Part shown: positions 11,643 to 21,945 of the stretch, piece by piece
Numbering within the stretch: position 1 is the stretch's first letter
Layout: each line of letters starts with the position of its first letter
Assembly: GCA_021234155.1 (NCBI GenBank)
Contig: JAJEKV010000051.1
Span: 5,088,698-5,152,697 of the forward strand
From: Isoetes taiwanensis
Taxonomy: Eukaryota; Streptophyta; Lycopodiopsida; Isoetales; Isoetaceae
Direction: 5' to 3'
Length of the DNA stretch: 64,000 nucleotides
The notes under the pieces: model-generated
What the model was told of the DNA's origin: nothing
What the model saw: only the letters and a program-made list of their open reading frames with translations
Database searches by the model: none
Program-made: the position numbers and the translations under genes

Positions 11643-14600
11643 ATGGATTTGGTTGAGCGGTATGCTGCTGAATTTCAAGCAAAGTTTGGGGATTCAGATC
11701 CAGAACTTATAGCAAAAGAGCTGGGATTCGATCCTGAAGCTGATATACCAGAAATCTTGGTACCAAAAATTGAGGCATCAAGTGTTGTGGTTGGAAAAGA
11801 ATTATCAATTTTAGGAGAGCAGCCTTCAGTTCTTGCTTGTGATAATGTAGTTTCCCCTATAATTACAAAAGAAAGTCCTGCTGGCCATAACTGTTGTCTA
11901 TGTATTCAAGTGAAATGCAAATGTACCTCACCAAATACAGCTTGCAGGAGAATAATGTCTACCAAAAGAAGGATGCAGAGGAAAAGAAGAGCAGAAAGAT
12001 TAGCACTTGAATCTGCATCCAGTCCTCACAGACTGGCCACTCGAACCAAACAAAAGTTGGCAAAAGGTATTTTGGATAACATTCATAGTGTATGCAAGAA
12101 TTTATTTCAAGATGATTGGGATGAAATCTTGGCAAGAACAGGTCAGGGATTGCCAGAAATTGGTATAATGGGACACAAGGAATTGTTTGCAGTTAGGCAA
12201 GTTGTTGATAATGTGAAGAGTAGTCTTCAGACTAACAAACTAAGAAGGAACCAGGATATGACACAAGCAAGATCATCTACTCTTGTAATGGCTGTTAATA
12301 ATGCTAGCAATAAGTCTGGAGTTGCAAAGACTTTAAACATAAAGAGAAGGACTGTGTATGCTGCTTTGGACAAGAGGAAAGCAGCTGCAATTGGTGGGCC
12401 CTGGTCCATGTTTAAGAGAAAGGATAGAAGTGATAAGCTCTCTTTTAAAGGTCGAGAGAAGATATATAGTTACTGGGTTTGTAACACAAGAGTATCTCCC
12501 AACAAGAAACAAGTTGTGAAGCTTAGGAGAAACAATGAAGGAGTCAAGAATTTCAAGCCATATAGGTTGCATCCCATCCACTTTTTGAAAGAATCTCAGG
12601 TTAGTGAACTTTGATATTTTAGTTTTGAAATTCCTAGTAGTGTCAATTTACTGCTACATTTGAAGATCAGACAAATTTATTGAAGTGTAAATGTTATAAA
12701 AGTTTTTTTGTGTTGGCTTGATGTGCAGGTTGTCTTCTACAAAAAGTTTCAGAAACAGAATCCTGACATCAAAGTAGGTTTGAAAAGGTTTGAGTGCTTG
12801 AAACCTTTGTTTGTTAGGAGACTAAAAGATCGTGAAACTTGCATGTGCATTTATCACATGAAGATGGAATTTGTGAGACAGACATTGAATAGAATTAGAA
12901 GAGACATAAACACACATGGAACAAATTGTAAGTGCAAGTGTTCAATTTGTGGTGCTGGAGACTTTTGTGAAGCAAAGGAGATGACTTTTAATAGTGTTAG
13001 TGAACTATGGAGGTCAACGGTTTGTTCTAAGGCAGATGAGGATCTTTGGCACAAAGCAAATTGTCTACAACTTGATTGCAGCTCATGTGGAATAAGAAAA
13101 TTCAAAAGATGTCCAAGGAAGAAGAGCGCTATTCGGATAATCGATTGGAAAAGCTTTGAGAAGGTATGTACATGTTCAATTCATTGTTTTTGCATTTGTA
13201 TTCAATATTTGAAAAAACATGCAACTTATTTAAACTAAATCTGAAACTATGAATCTGAGAGTGTATTTTGTTTCTGCAGGTTAAAGAGACAATAAAAAGG
13301 AATCTGGGAAAGGATGGCTCCATCAAAGAGAAGACCAAGGATATCATGAGGCTAGTCTACAAAACAACAACATTGAAAGAATTCATGTCTCATGCTGAAT
13401 CTGTCATGAAGCAGTCCATTCCACATAATTACACAGCTAGGTGGCAAGCAGAACAATTTAAAAACTGTCTTCAAATATTTCCAAAAGGTACTATGGTTTC
13501 TGTTATAGATTTTGCCGAGAATTTCTCCTTCAAAGTTCAACAGGAAATCCAAAGCATGCATTGGCATAATGACCAATGTTCCATCCTAATTTATATCACT
13601 TACAGACATGCCCAAGATTCTGAAATCCCAAATCCCACACATCAAGATTGGTGACAGAAAAATTGTCAAAGAGACACATTTCTACATATCGGACGACAAG
13701 AAACATGACAGTTTATTTGTCCAGCATTGTTTCCAAAACCATCACGAGTTTTTGTTGAGCAGGGAAGTTAATTTGTCAAAACATGTGTTCTGGTCTGATG
13801 GATGTGCCTCCCAGTTCAAATCTTCTAGAGCTTTCTACTTCTTAGGCAGATTCTACAAGCTCAAGAGGATTAAGTTGCAGTGGAACTTTTTTGCCACATC
13901 ACATGGTAAAGGGGAGCATGACGGGGCTGGAGCTGTCATCAAAAGAATATTGACGAGTGAAATGCTTAAAAGGAACAGCACGCCCTTAAGGAATTCTGAA
14001 GATCTTGTCAACTTTCTCAATTCTTATTTCAGCTGCAAACAAACTTCAAAGGAATGCAACATACAAAGGTATTAGTTTTATTCCATAGTGTTGAGTAATT
14101 TTATATTGAAATTATTTCTTACACCCAAAACCATATGTGAACAGAGATTTGCCATATGAATATGATACTTTAGCCGGTACAAAAAAGATTCACACAATTA
14201 GGCCTTACTGCCAAGACAGGCCAACTGAAATGGCACATAGGCATCTCTCATGCTTTTGCAGATTTTGTTGGAGAGAATTATGGTCTAAATGTAGACATGC
14301 ATCTCGGCTTGGAGATTATTCATTGTCAACCCTGATTCCTATGGTTTTCGAGCAGGAGTCTCCTGTCCACCATGTGCAGTATGAGGGGGACAATCAATGG
14401 AAAGCAGAAATGGTTGAAGTAGGTGATAACTTTGTTGTGAATGCAGAGGAAGGAAATGATGAGAATGTGGATTTCTGGATAATCAAGTGCACTGAACCTA
14501 AACACATTGTGCAGCATGCATTTAAGGACTATTGGGGCTCTAAGTTCAACAGGCAGGAGGTTGTCTTGTCAGGTAAGTATTACAAGTTCATCGGAGATGG

Positions 14601-14802
14601 TAAGTATGAGCTGTTAGACAATATGCCTGATGTAACTTGCTATACACACCTTGTAGTTTGTGCAAAGGTTGAATTGCAGGCTGCACATGGTGAGAAGGGT
14701 GTGTTCTGCCTCTCAGATGATGCACATGAGCAGATTATTGAATATTTGCCTCCTCCCTCATCCGAGGCACTCGCTGCCAGCCCTAGTATAGAGGAGGATT
14801 GA
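11643..14802 (+). CDS. Transposase-like protein with candidate D/D/E residues, four exons
   Basis: Exons 11643-12599, 12729-13163, 13280-14068 and 14145-14802 join in frame at GT-AG sites, giving about 945 residues. I chose ATG 11643 because the frame upstream is a pyrimidine-rich non-coding run. Exon 1 has a Cys cluster (CCLCIQVKCKC) and then the segment RVSPNKKQVVKLRRN. Exon 2 has another Cys-rich segment (CKCKCSICGAGDFC). The likely catalytic core is in exon 3: VIDFAENF (D541), FWSDGCASQFKS about 96 residues on, and ATSHGKGEHDGAGAVIKR with E 39 residues after the second D. This is a plausible DD(38)E RNase H-fold layout. Exon 4 has CFCRFCWRELWSKC. One 1-nt frame offset lies near 13600, so this copy may be dead. 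I recall similar SDG...SHGKG proteins from aquatic animals, unverified. Confidence 0.7.
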
Positions 14803-15423
14803 TGCAGTGAAGTGAATCCATGCATAAATGTTAATATAACATTGTAAACTTGGGCAACTGTCTCTTCTATCTAAATAGTGAACCATATGGTTCATGTGTT
14901 GTTTCAGCCTTTTTCTTCTATCAATAGTAACAGAACCATATTGTAACCATTGTTTCAACCATTGTTGTCAAAAATTCAAAGTGTTTTAATATCAAGTGTT
15001 TCAATATTGATCAAGTGTCTTCTTTCTCTTGCTTTTATTGTTGGGTGCCCGGATTGTCAACTGCCTGTATGGAACAGGTGTTCAATGAATTGAACAAGTG
15101 CTTAAGTAATGAAGTCTTACAAGTAAACAAGTCCATTATTTCCTATCATCTTTGATCAGTTGTATAATGTTTAAATGTGTTGATAAATAATGTTTAAGTG
15201 GCTTCATTATTTCATCAAGTGATGTTGTTTAAATATTTCGAGTTCAATAACGTGTTTTTGTATTGAGTTCAATAAGTTGTGTGTTTGTATTGTCTTCTTT
15301 GTGTTTGTAATTTAAACAGTTCAAAACTTGTGTACTTGTGTACTTGTGTTCAATATTCAGTGTTTAATTGCATGTTTAAAGTGTTCAATTCAGTACTTGT
15401 CTGGTCTTGTGTTTCAAGTACAG
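14803..15423. other. 3' flank of the transposase-like gene
   Basis: AT-rich sequence with many GTGTTTAA/TTCAATA-like short motifs and no coding frame. It probably holds the 3' UTR of the transposase-like gene. Confidence 0.5.
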
Positions 15424-17200
15424 GTATTGAAGTAAAGAAGGCTAACCCTCAAAGTTTCACTACATTTAACCTGTTGCAAACCACATATTCATGAAGAAGA
15501 CTGCTCACAATTTCCTAAAAACTCAAGTATTCCATTGTAAACAAGTATTGAAGATGGGGTTAGGGTTAGGCGGCAGATAGGACGGCGGCGGCGGCCGCCC
15601 AAGCTTCGTGAAGACCCTGCACTTATCGTAGCTGTTGGAAGAGCAGCATCCGTGGCTGCTGCTACCCTTTCAGATCCGAAGTAGTAGCCGGGCTCCAAGC
15701 ATTTTTCTATCAGATTCGAGCTGCTGCAGTGAGCTTGCTACCAGGTTATGGCCGCTGTCCTGTTATCTTGCTTTTCTGTTCCATCTTGTGATAGGGTAAG
15801 TTTGGATACTCCGTTTCTTGCTGAAGCTCTGAAATGGTTTAGCACTAGCTAGCAGTTAGCTTGTTCTCAAGGTGCTCAGATATCCTGGGGTTTGGTTCTA
15901 GGCATGTCTAAGTGTATCTTTTAAGCTACTGTTAGCAATCTTGTAAGCACATCTTGGTGAAATCTTTCAGTTCTGGTTAGCTCTTTCAATCTTGGCTCCA
16001 TTTTGCTGCACCCACTGCAGTGTGTAAGCTGCACCCATTGCAGCGTGTATGCTGCACTCACTGTGGCATGATGATCGCACTCACTGCGATTATCTTGGTA
16101 GAGCTAATAGTGGTTTGTGTGCCTTGATTTGTTTGCAAGCCCGAGGAAGTGCTTGAATATCTTCCTGGATGTTTCTTGCATTTCCTTCCACATTCTCCAT
16201 CCCAGCTGGAGAGGAGATCAATGTTGGCTATGGCAGGCCAAGCTGAGACACTTTGCTAACGGACGGGAGGCCATGGCAGACCTGTCTTCCTTTGGTTTCC
16301 GGTGGCAGACTTGGTTTTTTTGTGGGGTCACAGCATTTTGCCTGAGGATTCCAATAAGATAATCTCTTGAAAAGGTGATGGGCATTCTCCTATCGTACAG
16401 ATTATTGCCAGAAGCTTGGATCTTCATCCCTTGGTCCTACATGAAAAGGGGAATGACCCATAGTAACTTTGCTGCATGGAAAGGGTAGGGGAGCTGCACA
16501 AAGGGGGTGGTGGGATGCTCCAAGTGTTGGAGTTATGCTGAAATATATCCTATAGTACTTTACTGGAGGGAAGATAATGGCAGTTCTCTCAAGTACGAAC
16601 ATCCTCTCACTTACATCCTTCGATTGAGCTTCAAGATGGTGGGAGCACACTTGGAAAGAGACCTCGGCCTTTGTAGTACCACTAGTAGGGGAAGAAGGTG
16701 GCTTTCAACGCTCACATGTTTGCAGCATTACTACTGTAATAGAGATGTGCCCTTCAGGTATACATTGCGGGGTGCATTTCAGGGTCTCAGGGAGCATTTC
16801 TTTATTAAACCCCACAAATGTTGCTACCTTCTTGAGTACGTGCAGTGGGCGAGAAGAGGGCTATGCCCTTAGTACTGGGTGGATCAAAAGGGTGGGGGCC
16901 CAAATCTTCTTGCAATAACGAGGAAGAGGTTGAGGATGCCTTGATCATAGTACATGAGTGTTATCTTAGAGTCGTCCTTCAAGCTTAATGGCTGTTTGTG
17001 CTTATCCCTTTAGGTATCTGGCTTTTGAGCCATCCTCAATAAGGTGTTTATACCATTATTTATTATAATAATAAAAATCTAGCCTTCAACCAAAAAAAAA
17101 AAAAAAAAAGTATTGAAGTAAAAAATGCTAACCCTCAAAGTTTCAGCACATTAAACCTGTTGCAAACCACATATTCATGAAGAAAACTGCTCACAAATTT
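15424..17200 (+). repeat. Tandem duplication of about 118 bp split by a retroposon
   Basis: The stretch starting GTATTGAAGTAAAG (15424-15513) recurs at 17110-17200 with few mismatches. It shares the CTAACCCTCAAAGTTTCA and CTGCTCACAA blocks. The intervening 1.6 kb is the retroposon, inserted at the boundary between the two units. Confidence 0.85.
15554..17109 (+). mobile_element. Poly(A) retroposon with 11-bp target duplication
   Basis: The insert begins ATGGGGTTAGGGTTAGG, is GC-rich at its 5' end, and finishes with TAATAATAAAAATC and 18 A residues. AAGTATTGAAG flanks it on both sides (15543-15553 and 17108-17118). Poly(A) plus a short target duplication is the hallmark of LINE-driven insertion. 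No reverse transcriptase is encoded; a frame near 15590-15670 reads REDPALIVAVGRAASVAAAT, of unknown origin. It may be a non-autonomous LINE derivative or a processed transcript. Confidence 0.8.
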
Positions 17201-17439
17201 GACAACCATAAATATGCATTCATTTACAAGGCATTTACATTGTGAAAGGTTCAAGCTTTCTGCCTTTACAAAATAGGCAGTACAAAATCATTGACATAGT
17301 GTCAATGGATTGACAGTCATTCTGTACAAAAAAAACATTGTAGTTCATGTCATTTAAAAAGGGATCTTCACTCTGCATAATAGAAACATGAAATTGAATT
17401 AACATACACATAGATGTAGTTGCAAGATCAATAAGTTAC

Positions 17440-17870
17440 AAACCTGGCAAGTGTAAAGAGATCTTCTTCTGTTTAACAAACTGTTCCAGTGTCATGGCTT
17501 CTTCATCACTGTCATCATCACGAGCATCAGCAACTTTGGCAGCAATAGATGGAATTGAAGGTGGAAGAGATGGAATTGAAGGTGCTTGAGCTGAAGGGGC
17601 TTCAACTAATGGTATCACAACTTCAAGAGGAACATGAGGAGATGCAAATGAAGGAGCTTGCACTAAAGGTACATTGGCTTCCACCTGTGTTGAAACTAAA
17701 GGTGCTGGAACTAGAGGTGCTGCAGTTACAGGGGCTTCAAAAGGTATATAGCAGCAATTGTAGATGCTACTGGTTCAAACCACAAATTTGCAATCTGGCT
17801 AGAGTTGAAGGACTCAGCTTGGTTGCTTAAAGTATCATCTAACAGCAGAAAATGAGAATCAATATCTGCA
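17440..17870 (-). pseudogene. Possible additional 3' exons, acidic and Pro/Ala/Val-rich
   Basis: Downstream of the RING-gene stop the minus strand keeps protein-like frames: SNQAESFNSSQIANLWFEPV, then after a frame change near 17735 a repetitive tract of the type EAPVTAAPLVPAPLV, ending DDDSDEEAMTLEQFVKQKK. It may be an extended C-terminus in other copies of the transposon, cut off here by the TAG at 17933-17931, or a separate decayed exon. Confidence 0.4.
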
Positions 17871-17930
17871 AAATAATAGCACATTATTATTTGAAATGAA
17901 ATGTAGCACATGTATACCTGTGGGAGCATC

Positions 17931-19854
17931 CTATTGTAGGTTCTTCTTAGAATCCTTTGGTGTATTCTCCCCACATTTTTTTTTGGTAACCACTGGCTGC
18001 TTACTTTTTGGTCCAGCCTTCTTTGTACTCTTTGGCTTATCTGTAAGGTAAGTAAGTTAGAAATACAAACAAAAATTACATTATTTTATAGCTAGAACAC
18101 TTACCAGAAACTGCAGATACATGCTCACATGCATTCCATTTACTAGGTCTACCTTTACGAACATTAGGAAGTTTCTTTTGTCCACCTTCTTCTACAATTG
18201 GTAAGGATTCTATTACTATTGGTGCAGGTTCAGCCTCAGAAATCCCTGGACCTGTTTGATCCTTAGCAGCTACAAGATTAGCATGTTCTTCTCCCTTCCT
18301 TTTCCTCTTAGCAGCAGCTGCAAAAAACACAAGGCTGTAAGGTTTATAAACTGCAATTAATAAAGACATTTATCAACATACTAACCTTTCTTGGGTGATG
18401 TCATAGACCTTGTTATACGTCTCTTGACCTTCACAGGTTCAGGTTCAGAGACTTGATCTTCCTCTATGTCTTCATCATCTTCTTCATAAGCAAGAGGTTC
18501 TTCCTTACACTTGTTGCTAGGTAAGGAATCCAGATAGCCAAGCTCAACATATAATTCTGTAGGCACTTCACTCTTGCAAACTATGCAAAGAAGGTTCTCC
18601 ATACAAACTTGGAAACAAAACAAGTGATACTTGTGTCCACAATTTAATTCAACACGTAATGTATAATCTGGATTGAAATCAAAACCACATACTTGACAAC
18701 CAGAAAGAAGATTAATCACTGTCAACTTACCAAAACTCGGTCTAATAATGCTTCTGCTAGCATTGTGCTCACGTAGGTGCTGTAAATTTTTAGCCTTCTC
18801 TTTGTATTCAGAAAAATCTAACATTTTGGCCTGCAAGGCATTGTTCAAATCTGTTAACTTCTCCTCCATTGCTTTACTGTTGTCAGCCTGTTTTTTCCTT
18901 TTCAGAATTGTGAGCAAAGACAAACCGAGCTTAGATTCATCATCACAAAGCTTAGCAATAGCATTATCCTCCTCTGGAAAGTCTTTAACCAAAAGCTGAA
19001 TATCAAGTTTAACATTTTTAATACTCTTGGAAACAGAGGTTGCAGCCTCATCAAAACCTGCAAGCAAGCCCTCATTTCTAATTTTCTCAACTTCAACCTC
19101 TTTGATTTGCTGCTGCAGAGACTTGATGGAATCTTCAAAAGCTAAATAGTCAGCTTCTAAATAAGAAACACCCATATTAATATTCTCCAAAGTAGTGTCT
19201 ACTTGATCCGTTTTATGCCTTTTATTCATGTTTGAAATCTCAATTCTTTCAAAAGAAAAGGTAGCCCGATCCAACAAATACTTACTTGGGTTCGATTCAG
19301 CTCTTCTAGTGTGCTGCCAAGCAAATGCACGTGCAAAAATAGTTCTGGCCTCATTGTTTTTCAAACCATCTTGATAAACCCTGTTAATCAAATCCTTCAG
19401 ATGATGTTCAAACTCTGGCCTAATTGCTGATACTTTTATCTTGTTGTCTTTCTTCACTTCCCCAGTCCAAACTGTCAAGAAATCACCCCTGGTGCAATCT
19501 GCCCAAGTTATAGTGCTTGGATCCTTGCCCTCATTGCACAAGCCACGATATTCTACAAACTGCTGGACTATGTAAGCTTTCTTCATCTGCAAAGCAAGCA
19601 TCAGAAAAGTTCGGCGATTCAAATTAAAAAAGAACAAAACAAATAAATCTTGAATCTTTCTTAACTTCAAAAAAAAAAACAGAAAAATCAGGAAGCAGGA
19701 ACACACAGACATGGATTTTTACCTCTTGTATGGTAGGCAGCTTGTTTGGTTCTTTGCCGAGATGCCGATCTTCAACTAAATCCTCTACAGGGTTTGTACC
19801 CAACGGCAACATCATAGCAGGCATGGCAATTATGAGAAAGTACCAGTGATTCAT
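17931..19854 (-). CDS. Coiled-coil RING-finger protein of the DNA transposon, four exons
   Basis: Exons 19854-19723, 19586-18386, 18317-18105 and 18040-17931 (minus) splice at GT-AG sites and keep one frame, giving 551 residues. Residues about 190-300 are Lys/Glu/Leu-rich with heptad-like spacing, so probably a coiled coil. Residues about 338-385 carry CQVC...CGHKYHLFC...CIVC, that is C-x2-C ... C-x-H-x2-H-x2-C ... C-x2-C, the ligand order of a RING-H2 finger, usually found in ubiquitin or SUMO E3 ligases. The tail has an acidic patch, a basic KRKRKG stretch that could direct nuclear import, and RKGRPSKW, which resembles an AT-hook core. The gene converges on the transposase-like gene within the same inverted repeats, so it probably acts in transposition, regulation or host-factor turnover (inference). 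Confidence 0.72.
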
Positions 19855-20055
19855 TGGCAGCAAAAGTTCATAGCTCTGGCCTCAAATCATAGCATGAAAT
19901 CATAGCTCCGGCTTCACGCAGAAAATCTGCACCAAAAAGATTTTAGGGTAAAGCAAGAACGCAATGAAAAAAAAAAGGGAGGGAGGGAAAACAAAAAAGG
20001 AGGGAAAGAAAACTTCTTTAGGGGGGTGCTGAAGGGGTGCTTGCCATGCGCATTT

Positions 20056-20081
20056 TTGCCCCCAATATTGTGCTTAGACCC
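20056..20081 (-). repeat. Right terminal inverted repeat
   Basis: Reverse complement reads GGGTCTAAGCACAATATT, matching 11399-11425. TATA follows immediately (20082-20085). Confidence 0.92.
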
Positions 20082-20094
20082 TATATCGAGTGTA

Positions 20095-20700
20095 GTCCTT
20101 CCACAAAGACGCCACGCAAGACCACTGAAGATGGCAAGCTTTTTTGGTCTACTGTCAATGCTGTTACGAATAACATTTGCCATAACGTCCACAAGGGTGA
20201 ATGGAACTCGAGATGCTTTGACCCCCGAAAAGAGGCGATCAAAGCGGCTTTAGAAGAAGAAGGAGAGATATCATGGAGGGAAGTTATAAAACATTATGGT
20301 CAGCATGTTAAAGCCACCAGGAATTAGGCTCTTTTATTCTTCATGATGACCACCATCATACTCATGTCTGATTTATATTCTGCAGAGGTAATCAGAAGAA
20401 GCAGCTGACAGAATTGGCAGAAGCTGCGGGAGTCTCGATAGACACAGTGGCAAAACCTCTAGGGTGGACTGATGAGGCATTTGAAGTACATCATCTCTAA
20501 TGCTTGAGACGAGTCGTATAACTAGATGATGCCACGTAGACTAAGACTTTGTGTTGCATTGCAGTGTTTGAAGACCAGCATAATTTCGAAGAAAGGGGTA
20601 GATAGAACTATGCCAGCTTTGAAGTCGAGGTATGACGAAGCAAGTGGCAGCTATAGTGCCAATAAGATTGGGTCCAGCAGTTGAGGGTACCAATAACCTA
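20095..20700 (+). pseudogene. Right half of the unrecognised spliced gene interrupted by the transposon
   Basis: After an acceptor-like TGTAG at 20090-20094 the frame reads TPRKTTEDGKLFWSTVNAVT and RCFDPRKEAIKAALEEEGEI. Two more exon-like blocks follow GCAG acceptors: KKQLTELAEAAGVSIDTVAK (about 20386-20486, donor GTACAT) and CLKTSIISKKGVDRTMPALK (about 20566-20685). A later stretch at 20775-20885 (RNVGKDERERAFKQGNRVAI) may also belong. Function unknown; the helix-rich sequence gives no clear family. The neighbouring left half ends in an open donor at 11320, so the two parts were probably one transcript before the transposon arrived. Confidence 0.45.
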
Positions 20701-20880
20701 TTTGTAAGTATAAATTTGATTTAGAATTTAGGTTCTCACATTGAATACTAACATTAGCTTTGGGTGCTCATGCTAAACAGAGGACAATGTTCAAGAGAAA
20801 TGTTGGTAAAGATGAACGCGAAAGGGCCTTCAAACAAGGCAATCGTGTGGCCATCCAATACACCTATGCGCGTGAACGGG

Positions 20881-21945
20881 TGTGACGTTCCCTTGAAACA
20901 TACGCTATAAATATATATATTGCTGGGCCACGTCACTGTACGCTAAGTTATTCATATAACTTAGCCAACCTTAGGCATAGGGCCATTTCCACATGGCCTC
21001 ACCCTATTGGGCACCTGCCACATGGAAGCACCCCATTGGAGCCATGTGGCAGTGACGTGGAACCCGAACCTATAAATGGCCAAACCCTAACCCTAGGCCA
21101 TTTTTCTGGCTCCAACTGTCTTGGAACCTTGCTCATGCTCGAAACTCTGTTTCGAGAACCGTCTGCTGTGGCACAACATAGCACAGCAGCCCCCAGAGCG
21201 TGTGCGCATTAGTAGGAGTGGGAGCTATGTCGAACCCCTTGAAGGCCATGGAGACGCCGGAAGTAGGAGGGAGTTCCTCAGGAGCAGGTACTTGGGTTAG
21301 AGTTCTTTGTAGATCATCTTGAAGTTAGGACTCCAGATGAGTTAGCATTTCGTGCCTCTAGTAGAGCCTTCCTAGAACCCTCAGTCTAGATCTTAAACCC
21401 TAATCAATGAACCCTAACTGTAAGTTAGATGTATATGATTAGCTTTAGATGTTCTTCTCATTATTATCATGTTATGTGGATATGTGATGTTGGTTGATCA
21501 TGTTTGCTCCTCTTGTATTGGGAAGGGGGGTAGAGACCTAGTAGCCATTACTTAGTGATGCTCCTAGTATAGACCCCTTTAGTTCCTATTATTATGCGGC
21601 CTGTGCATAGGAACCCACCAGGCTACGGGGGCTATGATATGGCTCAGCACCAGATAACGGGGCTAGAGGTGAAGCGGAGGGAGGGTCCCTGCAGAGCGCG
21701 GCTACTGGGGACCCCATAGCGGGCTAGGCCTATAGCCGGTCACTTCGAGTGGGCCGGATATGGGTCCGACACCTCCTGGGGCAATGGTGTCGCCCTACCT
21801 CTCAAGAGCTGCAGGTGACGTCCTGGCTCTTGTTTTGGGGGGTTAAGTCAGGTAAGAATCGTGTGTCGCCACGATTCTCTAGCCGCTCGTGGAGCCTCTA
21901 GATCCGGGGAAGGGGAGATGGAACCCTTCCTGCCTCGTCGGACTG
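20881..21945 (+). repeat. Possible solo LTR or LTR-like block
   Basis: A segment starting TGTGACGTTCCC has a TATA-like TATAAATGG at about 21071 and is followed by GC-richer, gene-less DNA. This is what a solo LTR would look like, but no partner and no target duplication were found, so the right boundary is uncertain. Confidence 0.3.

Larger units (their letters stand above)
11399..20081. mobile_element. 8.7-kb two-gene DNA transposon with terminal inverted repeats
   Basis: The two ends carry matching inverted repeats: 11399 reads GGGTCTAAGCACAATATTGG and the reverse complement of the right end (20081 leftwards) reads the same, with about 26 bp conserved. TATA lies directly outside both ends (11395-11398 and 20082-20085), consistent with a 4-bp target duplication, although 2 bp (TA) cannot be excluded. 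Just inside both ends lies a G-rich motif of the type GGGTGCTGGGGGGTGCTT in the same orientation. Inside are two convergent spliced genes: a transposase-like gene at 11643-14802 (+) and a RING-finger gene at 19854-17931 (-). A poly(A) retroposon (15554-17109) is nested in the 3' intergenic part. The insertion sits in an intron of the flanking gene. I cannot place it in a named superfamily. Confidence 0.85.

Noticed and set aside
15424..17200. A 90-bp target-site duplication around the retroposon
   Set aside because: The shorter AAGTATTGAAG directly abuts both ends of the insert, so the longer similarity is better read as a pre-existing tandem repeat.
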